A stretch of DNA of 64,000 nt, from contig JARLGW010000010.1 of the NCBI GenBank assembly GCA_031292565.1, positions 1-64,000 of the forward strand. The letters run 5' to 3'. This stretch comes from Paludibacteraceae bacterium (GTDB taxonomy: Bacteria; Bacteroidota; Bacteroidia; Bacteroidales; Paludibacteraceae). The notes below the pieces were generated by a model, which did not search any database, was not told the DNA's origin, and saw nothing but the letters and a program-made list of their open reading frames with translations. The position numbers and the translations under genes are program-made. Below are positions 46,630 through 55,332 of the stretch, piece by piece; the first letter of the stretch is position 1; each line of letters starts with the position of its first letter.

Positions 46630-47471
46630 TTCGCTTTCTTAAATTTTATATCTACGCGCCCTATGTACGCACCGGTTTTTCCGGCCTGCACAATGGGGAC
46701 ACTATCGCCAACGGCATTGGCAACTTTCAATCCTTGTATTAATTTATGTGTATGCCCACCCACTATCATATCAATGCAGGTGGATTTAGCCGCAACAACT
46801 CGATCCGAAACCTCAACTCCCGTATCGCCCAAATGTGAAAGGCAAAGCACAAAATCGCAATGTTCTGTTTTTTTCAGTCGTTGAGCATAAAAGTTTGCCC
46901 ATTCAACAGGGTCGAGGTAAATAACACCTTTAAAATTCTGATCGGCCACCAGTCCCTTGGGGTTAACGCCAAGGCCGATAATTCCTATTTTCAATCCGCC
47001 TCTATTCAATATTAAAAATGGCTGCACTTTATTTTCAAGCGGGGTACCCTTAACATCGTAATTGGAACAAACTACAGGAACCTGCATTTGAAGTAATACA
47101 TTCGCTAACGCGTCCACCCCGTTGTCAAACTCGTGGTTGCCCAACGTTATGGCATCATAATGCATGGCACTTATCGCCTTGGCTTCCACCTCACCTTTAA
47201 AGAAATTAAAATACGGGGTACCTTGGCAAAAATCTCCGGCATCTACCAATAATACGCCCTGATTTTTTGCTCGTACTTCGGCTATGAAAGTAGCTCGCCG
47301 GGCATAACCGCCTTTCCCGCCATACGCCTCTTTGGACTGGCGATTGGCTTCTACCTGACTATGGGTGTCGTTGGTATGCAAAACCACCAGTTCGCGGGCA
47401 GTGGTGCATGCCCATAGCAACATAAGCAACAGGCAAATTACTGTTTGACGTATTTTATTTTTGAACCACAT
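46626..47471 (-). CDS. 5'-nucleotidase, metallophosphatase half, lipoprotein
   Basis: A 281-residue protein corresponding to the N-terminal domain of UshA-type 5'-nucleotidases. A lipoprotein signal ends 'LLWACTTA'. The dinuclear metal site motifs are complete: 'HTNDTHSQVE', 'DAGDFCQGTPYF', 'GNHEFDNGVD', 'CLSHLGDTG' and 'VGGHTHKLI'. The substrate-binding C-terminal domain is absent and is encoded by the preceding gene. It overlaps that gene by 17 bp and the next by 4 bp (ATGA), so translation is coupled. It ends with TGA. Confidence 0.92.
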   Translation of the reverse strand: MWFKNKIRQTVICLLLMLLWACTTARELVVLHTNDTHSQVEANRQSKEAYGGKGGYARRATFIAEVRAKNQGVLLVDAGDFCQGTPYFNFFKGEVEAKAISAMHYDAITLGNHEFDNGVDALANVLLQMQVPVVCSNYDVKGTPLENKVQPFLILNRGGLKIGIIGLGVNPKGLVADQNFKGVIYLDPVEWANFYAQRLKKTEHCDFVLCLSHLGDTGVEVSDRVVAAKSTCIDMIVGGHTHKLIQGLKVANAVGDSVPIVQAGKTGAYIGRVDIKFKKAK

Positions 47472-48210
47472 AAACGCGTTTATCTAATGCTGATTGTATT
47501 TGTTTTCCTGCTGCCGTTTGCTGCAAAATATATTCAATAAAAGCATCCCTCATTTTTTTATTGAGCAGGGTGCTACTGCTAGAGTTCTTCAACGGTAGCA
47601 TCCCATCGTTGCCTTCTGACAAGTAATCGCTGGTAACCACCGTATAATACGTTGCGTCATCCAACGGAACATTATTGATTAAAACACTAACGGATTTTCC
47701 ATCGGCGATACCCATCCTTACACCGGCCAGAACCTCGCCACCCTTTTGTGCGAAAACATCAAACAGCCGATGCAACTCTTTCCCGGAAAGTTGAATTACA
47801 ACCACCTTGTTTTCAAAAGGCATCAATTCAAACATATCTCGTACCGTCAAATCACCCTTTTCCAACGGTTTTCTCAATCCACCAAAGTTAAGTATGGCTA
47901 TGTCGGCCTGTATTTTTTCAGTAAAACGCACGTAATTCAACAATGCATCGGCACAAAAATTAGAGAGTAAACTTTCAGGAGAGTTTGCCGCCATCCGCTC
48001 AGGCAGGAATCCTATTTTTTTATTCAGTTGGGTATCCATCTTATTTTTGTAAGGCAAAATTAGTTGCCTCATGCCATCGGCTTCTTTGGACACAACATCG
48101 GTATCCAACGCAATTAATTGCCCCGACAGCTTCTCCACTTTGTAAGAACCTGTTTTACAGGAAATAAAAAGCAGAAAACAAATACAGATAAAAACCAATT
48201 GTTTCAGCAT
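47455..48210 (-). CDS. 5'-nucleotidase C-terminal-domain lipoprotein
   Basis: A 251-residue lipoprotein (signal with 'LLFISCKTG'; Cys about residue 17). It matches the C-terminal domain of UshA-like 5'-nucleotidases, which binds the nucleoside: 'SNFCADALLNYV', 'ADIAILNFGGLRKPLEKGDLTVRDMFELMPFENKVVV'-type sequence, and 'YYTVVTSDYLSEGNDGM'. It holds no metal centre, so it needs the metallophosphatase encoded next. It is the first gene of a three-gene minus-strand operon. Confidence 0.92.
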   Translation of the reverse strand: MLKQLVFICICFLLFISCKTGSYKVEKLSGQLIALDTDVVSKEADGMRQLILPYKNKMDTQLNKKIGFLPERMAANSPESLLSNFCADALLNYVRFTEKIQADIAILNFGGLRKPLEKGDLTVRDMFELMPFENKVVVIQLSGKELHRLFDVFAQKGGEVLAGVRMGIADGKSVSVLINNVPLDDATYYTVVTSDYLSEGNDGMLPLKNSSSSTLLNKKMRDAFIEYILQQTAAGKQIQSALDKRVYVVQK

Positions 48211-48402
48211 GATAAATCACATTACTTGAATGTCAAAGGTAAAAAAATAGGTTCGGATAAGAAAAGTATTTTTAAAACTTCACATTGTTTAAACAAATGT
48301 TATCACACCAATTAATTCGGAAATAGTTGGTTAAGAACAACGTGTGTGGGGTAAAAAAAATAGTTGTAACAGATTTTCTCACAATATTTTCTAAAAGAAT
48401 TA

Positions 48403-48432
48403 TTGGTTACTTAAAAAAAACAGCTAAATTTG
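48403..48432 (+). promoter_or_regulatory. Promoter of rplS
   Basis: TTG (48403-48405), a 19-bp spacer and TAAATTTG (48425-48432) match the Bacteroidota consensus. Transcription should start about 48438-48440. Confidence 0.75.
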
Positions 48433-48439
48433 CGCTCCG

Positions 48440-48491
48440 TTTTAGATAACCTCTGACAGAATGAAGTGAGGTCTGTGAATGTTGTCTTAAA
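48440..48491 (+). promoter_or_regulatory. Candidate structured leader of rplS mRNA
   Basis: TTTTAGATAAC (48440-48450) pairs with GTTGTCTTAAA (48481-48491), 10 of 11 positions, closing a 30-nt interior. Inside, ACAGA (48456-48460) can pair with TCTGT (48472-48476). CTC at 48451-48453 can pair with GAG in the loop, giving a possible pseudoknot. The structure starts right at the predicted 5' end and closes 30 nt before the rplS start. It resembles ribosomal-protein autoregulatory leaders. Confidence 0.5.
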
Positions 48492-48520
48492 TGCCGTCTA
48501 ATCAATTATTCATATTAAAA

Positions 48521-48868
48521 ATGGACTTAATTAAAGTTGCAGAACAAGCTTTTCAAGCAGCAAAAGAATTTCCTGCATTTAAAAGTGGCGACACAGTAAC
48601 CGTAGCTTACCGTATTATAGAAGGTAACAAAGAACGTATTCAGCTATACCGCGGTGTTGTTATCAAAATCTCCGGACACCAAGAAAAGAAACGTTTTACC
48701 GTTAGAAAAATGTCCGATAGTATAGGTGTTGAACGTATTTTCCCAATGAATTCACCATTCATCGAAAGCATCGAGGTGAACAAAATCGGAAAAGTTCGCC
48801 GTGCTAAGTTGTACTATCTACGTGCTCTTACCGGTAAGAAAGCTCGTATCAAAGAAAAAAGATTTTAG
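48521..48868 (+). CDS. rplS: 50S ribosomal protein L19
   Basis: A 115-residue ribosomal protein bL19 at the 30S-50S interface. The start at 48521 ('[11 protein letters not shown]') gives the standard length; a frame from 48491 adds ten residues not found in the family and would overlap the leader stem. Signature: '[29 protein letters not shown]' region followed by '[28 protein letters not shown]'-type sequence and a basic end. It is monocistronic, bounded by a promoter and terminator. Confidence 0.97.
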   Translation: MDLIKVAEQAFQAAKEFPAFKSGDTVTVAYRIIEGNKERIQLYRGVVIKISGHQEKKRFTVRKMSDSIGVERIFPMNSPFIESIEVNKIGKVRRAKLYYLRALTGKKARIKEKRF

Positions 48869-48893
48869 TCGATACTCTCAACGTATTAAATTT

Positions 48894-48931
48894 AAGGAAA
48901 TTATATCAATATATAATTTCCTTTTTTTTTT
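48894..48931 (+). terminator. Intrinsic terminator of rplS
   Basis: AAGGAAATTATAT (48894-48906) pairs with ATATAATTTCCTT (48911-48923), a 13-bp stem with a 4-nt loop, followed by a long T-run. Confidence 0.9.
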
Positions 48932-49009
48932 AAGATTAAAAATTCATGTTATCTTTTTATCTTTTTTGTTAAATTTTTCCAAAATAAAAGGAATCAAACA
49001 TTCTTTTTC

Positions 49010-49017
49010 TACATTTG
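49010..49017 (+). promoter_or_regulatory. Candidate promoter core of the ExbB-TonB operon
   Basis: TACATTTG lies 189 bases before the exbB-type start. If used, it gives a long leader of about 180 nt (49024-49205) in which I see no strong hairpin. No clear TTG lies at -33. Confidence 0.45.
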
Positions 49018-49205
49018 TAGTGCTTAAAAAGTCGTATTACAGAATAAAGCAGGGTGGCACTTTCGAGAAAAAACGGTTCAACTGTTATTTTTAAACTGAA
49101 AGTATCTCTTTTCGTTTTATTTATTGAGGTTTGAGAACATTTTAATTCGCATATTTTTATAATCCATAGAATTTTCAATATTTATAATCAATAATACTAT
49201 TATTT

Positions 49206-49997
49206 ATGAAAACAAATTTCAAAACTTTATTCTCTTCGCTGGTAATCCCAGTTGCATTAGGTATTGCTATCTGTGTTTATTTATTCGTTTTTGGTGACGG
49301 TAGTCATTTCCAAGGTGGAAATCATGATAATCTTCCTGTTCCGGGCGATTTCTTTGGAACAATATACAAAGGTGGTGTAATTGTACCTATCCTTTTAACT
49401 TTGCTTCTTACTGTTATAACTTTCTCTTTCGAACGTTTTTTTGCTATCAGCAAAGCTACCGGTAAAGGTAGTGTTACAGGTTTCGTGCTTAACATCAAGA
49501 AAAATTTAACTGATAACAAAATTAAAGAATCAAAAGAACTTTGTTTGGAACAAAACGGTTCTGTAGCTAACGTAGTATTCGCCTCTTTAACTAAATACGA
49601 AGAATTAGAAAAAGTAGAAGACCAATCTAAAGACCAAAAATTAGTTGCTATTCAAAAAGACGTAGAAGAATCTACAGCATTAGAATTACCAAGTTTGGAA
49701 CAAAACTTAGTTATCCTAGCTACTATTTCTTCTGTATCTACATTGTTAGGTCTGCTCGGAACCGTTATCGGTATGATCAAAGCATTCTCGGCTATGTCTA
49801 ACGCCGGAGCTCCCGATTCTACAGCGTTGGCTACAGGTATTTCTGAAGCGTTGATTAATACTGCATTAGGTATTGGTACTGCAGCTGTCGCTATCATTAT
49901 GTACAACGTATTTACAACAAAAATAGACAAGCTTACTCACAGCATTGATGAAGCAGGATACAGCATCGTACAATCATATGCTGCAAATCATAAATAA
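49206..49997 (+). CDS. exbB: MotA/TolQ/ExbB proton channel protein
   Basis: A 263-residue inner-membrane subunit of the proton-driven ExbB-ExbD-TonB energiser. There are TM helices at residues about 12-30 and 52-72, then a cytoplasmic region rich in Lys/Glu, and two more helices: 'LEQNLVILATISSVSTLLGLLGTVIGMIKAF' (signature 'GLLGTVIGMI') and 'GISEALINTALGIGTAAVAIIMYN'. It is the first gene of a co-oriented set continuing through two ExbD genes and TonB. Confidence 0.93.
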   Translation: MKTNFKTLFSSLVIPVALGIAICVYLFVFGDGSHFQGGNHDNLPVPGDFFGTIYKGGVIVPILLTLLLTVITFSFERFFAISKATGKGSVTGFVLNIKKNLTDNKIKESKELCLEQNGSVANVVFASLTKYEELEKVEDQSKDQKLVAIQKDVEESTALELPSLEQNLVILATISSVSTLLGLLGTVIGMIKAFSAMSNAGAPDSTALATGISEALINTALGIGTAAVAIIMYNVFTTKIDKLTHSIDEAGYSIVQSYAANHK

Positions 49998-50042
49998 ATG
50001 ATTGAATCTAATTTATTAAAAAGTAATTAATCAATCGTTATT

Positions 50043-50657
50043 ATGCCAAAAGTAAAAATTAAAAGACAAAACATAGCATTGGACATGGCTCCTATGTGTG
50101 ACATGGCCTTTCTATTGCTTACTTTCTTTATTTTGACTTCTAATTTTATTCAGAAACAGGTGGTACAAGTATCAACGCCGTCTTCCATTTCTGAAATAAA
50201 AATTCCGGAAACAAATGTGATACTTATCCTCGTTGATAAAAAAGGAAAAGTCTATTTCGGATTAGATGGTCAGGAAAAGAGAAAAGAATTGTTGAGCAAG
50301 ATGGGTGAAACGTATAAAATCAACTTTACCCCAACAGAACTCAAAGAATTTAGTAACATTAATAACTTCGGAGTGCCGATAACCATGATGAAACAATTTC
50401 TTGCCATACCTGAAGAAGATAGGGACAGAAAAGAAAATGCCATAGGAATACCATCCGACAGTATTAACAACCAAATAAAAGAATGGGTTAAAGCTGCTCG
50501 TGAAGTAAACCCTGATGCTCGTATTGCCATAAAAGCCGATCAAGGATGTGGATATCCGACCATTAAACGGGTAATGAACACCTTACGGGATATAAATGAA
50601 AACCGGTATAACTTAATTACCAGTTTGGAAGAAAACCCTGAAAAAGTAAAACTTTAA
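50043..50657 (+). CDS. ExbD/TolR biopolymer transport protein (first copy)
   Basis: A 204-residue protein with one N-terminal TM helix carrying the essential membrane Asp in 'MAPMCDMAFLLLTFFILTS' and a periplasmic domain ending 'PDARIAIKADQGCGYPTIKRVMNTLRDIN'. It pairs with ExbB to form the proton path. The periplasmic part is longer than E. coli ExbD (141 residues). A second ExbD follows after 12 bp; the two-ExbD arrangement is common in Bacteroidota. Confidence 0.92.
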   Translation: MPKVKIKRQNIALDMAPMCDMAFLLLTFFILTSNFIQKQVVQVSTPSSISEIKIPETNVILILVDKKGKVYFGLDGQEKRKELLSKMGETYKINFTPTELKEFSNINNFGVPITMMKQFLAIPEEDRDRKENAIGIPSDSINNQIKEWVKAAREVNPDARIAIKADQGCGYPTIKRVMNTLRDINENRYNLITSLEENPEKVKL

Positions 50658-50669
50658 ATTTAGACTAAT

Positions 50670-51287
50670 ATGTCAGAAATAAATACAGAGGGCAAAAATT
50701 CGGGGAAAAAAGGGAAACCTAAAAAAATGTCAACCAGAGTCGATTTGACTCCGATGGTTGACCTTGGATTTTTGCTTATAACATTCTTCCTTCTTACCAC
50801 GACCATGATTAAGCCTCAAACCATGGAATTGGCAATGCCTTCGAAGGACAAACCGAAAACGGATCAACAACAAAATAAGATTAAAGATACGCGTGCCGTA
50901 ACTATTATTTTGGGGAAAGGGAATAAGGTTTTTTATTGGGAAGGAATGACTAAAAATGGTGTTAAACCTCAGGTTAAAACAACAAACTTTTCTTCAACAG
51001 GAATAAGACGGTTTCTTATTGAGCGTAATATTGATATTATGCAACAGGTAAGAGACTTGGATAAACAACGGTTGAAGAAAAACATGCCGGACAGTATCTA
51101 TAATAAAAAGAAGTTGGATATTCAAAAACAAAAAACAGCTCCTTACGTTATTATTAAAGCTACCGATGATGCTACGTATAAAAACCTGATTGACGCATTG
51201 GATGAAATGGCTATTTGCAACATTGGTGGATATGCTATTGTGGATATTACACCTGATGATTTGTCCATGATAAAAACGGTAAATTAA
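50670..51287 (+). CDS. ExbD/TolR biopolymer transport protein (second copy)
   Basis: A 205-residue protein. A basic N-terminus (Lys/Gly-rich, 'GKNSGKKGKPKKMSTR') precedes the TM helix with the conserved Asp in 'VDLTPMVDLGFLLITFFLLTT'. The periplasmic domain has 'IKATDDATYKNLIDALDEMAI' as in ExbD. It differs clearly from the first copy, so the two may form a heteromeric ExbD pair. Confidence 0.92.
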   Translation: MSEINTEGKNSGKKGKPKKMSTRVDLTPMVDLGFLLITFFLLTTTMIKPQTMELAMPSKDKPKTDQQQNKIKDTRAVTIILGKGNKVFYWEGMTKNGVKPQVKTTNFSSTGIRRFLIERNIDIMQQVRDLDKQRLKKNMPDSIYNKKKLDIQKQKTAPYVIIKATDDATYKNLIDALDEMAICNIGGYAIVDITPDDLSMIKTVN

Positions 51288-51308
51288 ACTTTATACAAAA
51301 AGAATAAC

Positions 51309-52121
51309 ATGGCTAAAATTAATATAAACTCAGACCAATGGTGTGACATGGTGTTTGAGGACAGAAACACATCTTTTGGTGCTTATGTCCTTCGTACTGA
51401 GTCATCAAAAAGGCATCTGCGGGCTTTAATTATTGCATCCATTCTGTTTGTTTTTGCAATAACAGCTCCTATCCTTATCACAGCAGTGATGAAGAGCGTA
51501 AAAAAGACAGACACCACGGTACGTACCTTAGACTATTTGGATCAGGTTAAAAAGCAAGCAAAACCAGAAACACCTAAGGAAGAAATGCCTAAGGAAGAAC
51601 AACAACAATTGATTCGAAGCACAATAGCTTTTCCACCACCTGTAATTTCGGAAAAAGCTCCTGATACAATCATAAATCAGGCAGACTTAAATAAGAGAAC
51701 TGAAGCAATTAGTACAATAACCGTTGTTGGTAACACAAATAGTGGCGCAGTACCTGTTACAAATAATATTGCACCAGCAACAGAAGCAAAACCTGAGGAA
51801 AATAAGATATACGATGTTGTACAAGTACAACCAAATTTTCCCGGAGGTATGAATGCTCTTTATGAATATCTATCAAAACACATTAACTATCCGCCAAGTG
51901 CTCGTGAAGCTGGTGTTGAAGGAAAAGTTATTGTAGGTTTTGTGGTAGGTAAAGACGGACGAATTGCCGACGTACAAGTATTGCGTTCTTTAGATCCTGC
52001 TTGTGATGATGAAGCCGTAAAACTAGTAAAATCAATGCCGGCTTGGACTCCAGGAAAGCAAGGAGATAAAATGGTAAGAGTGCGTATGACTCTTCCTATT
52101 GTATTTAAACTGGACAACTAA
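51309..52121 (+). CDS. tonB: TonB energy transducer
   Basis: A 270-residue TonB-family protein. The TM helix is at about residues 36-56 ('ALIIASILFVFAITAPILI'), preceded by a cytoplasmic stretch ('WCDMVFEDRNTSFGAYVLR') typical of Bacteroidota TonB. A Pro/Glu/Lys-rich spacer follows. The C-terminal domain has 'PNFPGGMNALYEYLSKHINYP', 'ARAGVEGKV'-like 'REAGVEGKVIVGFVV', and 'MPAWTPGKQGDKMVRVRMTLPI'. It transmits proton motive force to outer-membrane TonB-dependent receptors such as SusC-type transporters. Confidence 0.94.
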   Translation: MAKININSDQWCDMVFEDRNTSFGAYVLRTESSKRHLRALIIASILFVFAITAPILITAVMKSVKKTDTTVRTLDYLDQVKKQAKPETPKEEMPKEEQQQLIRSTIAFPPPVISEKAPDTIINQADLNKRTEAISTITVVGNTNSGAVPVTNNIAPATEAKPEENKIYDVVQVQPNFPGGMNALYEYLSKHINYPPSAREAGVEGKVIVGFVVGKDGRIADVQVLRSLDPACDDEAVKLVKSMPAWTPGKQGDKMVRVRMTLPIVFKLDN

Positions 52122-52194
52122 CGAGAAAGACGTTAAGAATTTCTCTTAGCCATTTTAGATTTTATTCACTTGATATATATAATATATCTTTAAT

Positions 52195-52266
52195 TTTTGT
52201 GTTTAAGAAAACAACGAAAATAGTTATAGATTCATTTCTATTACTATCGTTTTCTTAAACACAAAA
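52195..52266. repeat. 72-nt inverted repeat between tonB and the next gene
   Basis: Perfect 18-bp outer arms, TTTTGTGTTTAAGAAAAC (52195-52212) and its complement (52249-52266). After an asymmetric bulge (7 nt against 1) an inner stem of 10/11 pairs follows (52220-52230 with 52237-52247), with a 6-nt loop. There is no T-run on either strand, so it is not a standard terminator. Confidence 0.85.
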
Positions 52267-52333
52267 TATTATGACACTAGTTGAAATCAACGTGTCATTA
52301 ATTTATCTTTCGGTGTTTCACTCAAAATATAAT

Positions 52334-52564
52334 ATGAAAAAAATTCAGTTTTCAGAGATCTATTTTTACATCAAAATAGCAATTATTGCTTGTTATTTTG
52401 CCGTGGGAATTTATATCCTATCCACTGAAAACATATTCAGTTATTACTCTGATACACTAAAATACGGAGCCGGAGTAATCATTATATCTTATGGAGTATT
52501 CCGGGTGGTACGCATTTATAAAGAATATAAAAACAGGAAAAATGAACAAGAAGAACTTGACTAG
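52334..52564 (+). CDS. Small two-helix membrane protein
   Basis: A 76-residue protein. ATG 52334 ('MKKIQFSEIYFY') was chosen over 52271, whose extra residues begin inside the region right after the inverted repeat and look non-coding. Two TM helices are visible, 'IKIAIIACYFAVGIYILS' (about 12-30) and 'LKYGAGVIIISYGVFRVVRI' (about 43-62), with a charged tail 'EYKNRKNEQEELD'. No family is recognised, but a small gene here is usual in the ExbBD-TonB-PstS set of Bacteroidales. It overlaps the next gene by 23 bp. Confidence 0.7.
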   Translation: MKKIQFSEIYFYIKIAIIACYFAVGIYILSTENIFSYYSDTLKYGAGVIIISYGVFRVVRIYKEYKNRKNEQEELD

Positions 52565-53498
52565 AATTGCTATCCTTTTTTTGCTTTGTTCTTTTTGTTT
52601 GGCCTGTAATTCAAAAAAAGGAAATAAAGAACAGACAGAGACACCCACTTCAGGGAAAATAAAAATCGCAGTAGATGAGTCGTTCCGGCCTATCATTGAT
52701 GCCGAGTTACTCGTTTTCCAAGGAATCTACAGAGATGCACAAATAGAGCCAATCTATTTGCCCGAAAATAAGTTATCAGAACAGTTGCGAAAAGGAACGG
52801 TAAATCTGATTATTTCATCAAAAACCCTAAGTCAAAAAGACAAACAATTTTTCACAAATAACAAATTAGTTTCCAAAGAGCTTGCTATTGCCAAAGATGC
52901 CATAGCCATTGTAATAAACAAAGAAAACATAGATTCGATTCTAAGTGTAGATCAGGTAAAACAAATTCTTACCGGCAAAATATCCTCTTGGAAAGAACTA
53001 AATCCAAAATCGAAAAGTGACAATATAGAAGTCGTTTTCGACAACAAAAATTCCGGAACAGTCCGCTATGCCATCGACTCCATTTGTAAAGGAGAAAAGC
53101 TTACCAGCCATGTAAGTGCAGTGGATAAAAACACGGACGTGATTGAATACGTAAACAAACATAAAAACAGCATAGGATTTATAGGCGTGAGTTGGGTGAG
53201 CGACAAAGATGACAGTACTCAACTTTCATTTTTGAAAAAAGTACAGGTATTAAGCATAAGCAAACAACCTAAAGCTACATACGACAACTCCTATCAGCCA
53301 TATCAAGCGTACGTGTTTAAAGGATGGTATCCTTTTACTCGCATAATGTACGCTATCAATACTGACCCGACTAACGGACTGGCTACAGGTTTTGTTTCCT
53401 TTTTAGGAAGCGACAAGGGTCAACGTATTATCTTAAAATCGGGAGTGCTGCCCATTGTGGCACCTTCACGAGTAGTTAATGTAAGAGATAGTTATTAA
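52542..53498 (+). CDS. PstS-like phosphate-type substrate-binding lipoprotein
   Basis: A 318-residue lipoprotein. Start 52542 ('MNKKNLTRIAILFLLCSFCLAC') gives a correct lipoprotein signal with the Cys at about residue 22. The PBP-like domain contains 'GKIKIAVDESFRPIIDAEL', 'KTLSQKDKQFF', 'AKDAIAIVINKENIDSILSVDQVKQILTGKISSW' and 'SGTVRYAIDSI', as in PstS. No pstC, pstA or pstB is adjacent. Placed within a TonB operon, it may bind a ligand for another process; phosphate binding is not shown. Confidence 0.85.
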   Translation: MNKKNLTRIAILFLLCSFCLACNSKKGNKEQTETPTSGKIKIAVDESFRPIIDAELLVFQGIYRDAQIEPIYLPENKLSEQLRKGTVNLIISSKTLSQKDKQFFTNNKLVSKELAIAKDAIAIVINKENIDSILSVDQVKQILTGKISSWKELNPKSKSDNIEVVFDNKNSGTVRYAIDSICKGEKLTSHVSAVDKNTDVIEYVNKHKNSIGFIGVSWVSDKDDSTQLSFLKKVQVLSISKQPKATYDNSYQPYQAYVFKGWYPFTRIMYAINTDPTNGLATGFVSFLGSDKGQRIILKSGVLPIVAPSRVVNVRDSY

Positions 53499-53530
53499 GA
53501 AACAATAAACCCTCAAGATAATAGAAAACT

Positions 53531-55207
53531 ATGAAAAAGGCACAATTCTTATTGCCCGTATTGATGATGGCAAGCAGTATATATGCTCAACAGACAATTG
53601 AACAAGGTAAAAATCTTTTCAATGGCGAACAATATAGCAAAGCCAAACAGGTATTTTTGGACATCAACAAACAAAAACCCAGCGAAGAAGCTTATTATTA
53701 TTTAGGTGAAATCTATTTTTTAGACAATAACATAGATTCGGCTGCAACGGCTTACCAACAGGGAGTAAATGCAAACTCCAAATATTTATATAACTACACC
53801 GGACTTGGAAAAATAGCTTTACAAAAAGGCAACACAGCTGTTGCCAACGAAAACTTTGAAAAAGCAAAAAAGGGAGGCAAAAAAGATTCTCAACTGCTTT
53901 TATCAGTAGTAGAAGCAGCCATTGCTACACAAAATAAGGATACCGCTTTAGCCCGGTTGTGCCTTAATATTGTAGAAGAAAAAGATCCTAAATTACCTTT
54001 ATTCCACATTGTATCAGGTGATTTTGATTTTCAAACAAAAAACTTTGGCAAAGCAATAAACGACTACAACAACGCGTTGTATTACGGCGCAGATGCTCAA
54101 ACAGTGAGTTTGCGTTTAGGTGCATTATACACTAGAATAAACAATTTCAAAGAAGCAGAAAATGCTTACAACCAAATAATCAGCACCAATCCGAACGCGG
54201 CCATTGCTTACAAGAGAATTGGTGATCTGTGTTATACCTACGGAAAATATGAAAAAGCAAAAACAGCCTATACTACCTATTTTTCAAAAGTAAGCCCTAC
54301 GGAAGATGACAAAGAAAAGTATGCATTGATTTTGTTCTTCAACAAAAACTACGACCAAACTGAAAGCTTAATAAAAGAAATAGCCGCTCAAAATCAGGAT
54401 AACGCCGTGCTGTTCCGTGTTAGAGCTTATACGGCTTACGAAAGAGCCGATTATGAAAACGGGATTAAATATATCAACCAACTGTTCTCAAGCTTAAAAC
54501 CTGAAAGAGTAATTGCATTAGACTACTTGTACTATGCCAAATTACTTTCTCAAACGGGAAAAGATTCGTTGGCTATAAACAACTATTTAAAAGCATACAA
54601 CTTAGATACGGCTAAATATGATTATTTAGAAGAAATTGCAAAAATCTACGTCAAAAACAAAAGACATGACAAAGCTATCGAATACTATTCTATGCTAACA
54701 AAGAATCCTCAACAAGACAAAGCAACACTAGCTTATATCATTGGAAAAGAATATTATTTCAGTGCAAACAATTTAAAACATGATGCCGATTCACTAGGTA
54801 AAAAACCTTCGGCAGCCGGTTTGCGTGAAAAAAGCGTAGAGCAATATCTCAAAGCAGACAGCTGCTTTAACAATGTAATCATTCTTTCTCCAAAATTCAC
54901 AGCAGGATATCTATGGAAAGCCCGTTCATTAGCGTTGGTTGACCCTGATGCAAAATCAGATAAGGCTAAAAAAGCGTATGAAGCCCTTCTGTCAGCCATC
55001 CAAAGCTCCAATACTCCTGATAATAATAGCACTATAGAATGCTACCGTTATCTTGCTTCATATTACTATCTACAATATGAAAGAGAATCAAATGGCGAAA
55101 GCAAGAGATCTTTAAAGAGAAACTCCATGGATTACTTTGAAAAAATCCTTTCAATAAGCCCTTCGGATAAGCAAGCAAGCGAATCTTTGAACTTATTAAA
55201 GAAGTAA
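53531..55207 (+). CDS. Tetratricopeptide-repeat periplasmic protein
   Basis: A 558-residue exported protein with a signal peptide (1-19, cut near IYAQ) and about ten TPR units, for example 'EEAYYYLGEIYFLDNNIDSAATAYQQGV', 'AIAYKRIGDLCYTYGKYEKAKTAY' and 'DYLEEIAKIYVKNKRHDKAIEYY' regions. TPRs bind protein partners. It is the last gene of the ExbB-TonB set, so it probably works at the envelope with those proteins. The exact partner is unknown. Confidence 0.88.
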   Translation: MKKAQFLLPVLMMASSIYAQQTIEQGKNLFNGEQYSKAKQVFLDINKQKPSEEAYYYLGEIYFLDNNIDSAATAYQQGVNANSKYLYNYTGLGKIALQKGNTAVANENFEKAKKGGKKDSQLLLSVVEAAIATQNKDTALARLCLNIVEEKDPKLPLFHIVSGDFDFQTKNFGKAINDYNNALYYGADAQTVSLRLGALYTRINNFKEAENAYNQIISTNPNAAIAYKRIGDLCYTYGKYEKAKTAYTTYFSKVSPTEDDKEKYALILFFNKNYDQTESLIKEIAAQNQDNAVLFRVRAYTAYERADYENGIKYINQLFSSLKPERVIALDYLYYAKLLSQTGKDSLAINNYLKAYNLDTAKYDYLEEIAKIYVKNKRHDKAIEYYSMLTKNPQQDKATLAYIIGKEYYFSANNLKHDADSLGKKPSAAGLREKSVEQYLKADSCFNNVIILSPKFTAGYLWKARSLALVDPDAKSDKAKKAYEALLSAIQSSNTPDNNSTIECYRYLASYYYLQYERESNGESKRSLKRNSMDYFEKILSISPSDKQASESLNLLKK

Positions 55208-55253
55208 TTTAAAAAAATAACACTTTTTTTTATGTATTTTGCAATGTAGAGAT

Positions 55254-55261
55254 TACATTTG
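55254..55261 (+). promoter_or_regulatory. Candidate promoter core of the hdr-flx operon
   Basis: TACATTTG lies 72 bases before hdrC. The matching -33 element is not clear. Confidence 0.5.
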
Positions 55262-55332
55262 CATTATTCTATTGCTTTGTTTTTCCCAAAAGGAAAAATA
55301 TTTATAACCTTAAATAAAAACTTAGTAAAAAC

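Noticed and set aside
52542-53498. Phosphate ABC transporter operon
   Set aside because: Only the PstS-like protein is present; no permease or ATPase gene is nearby.
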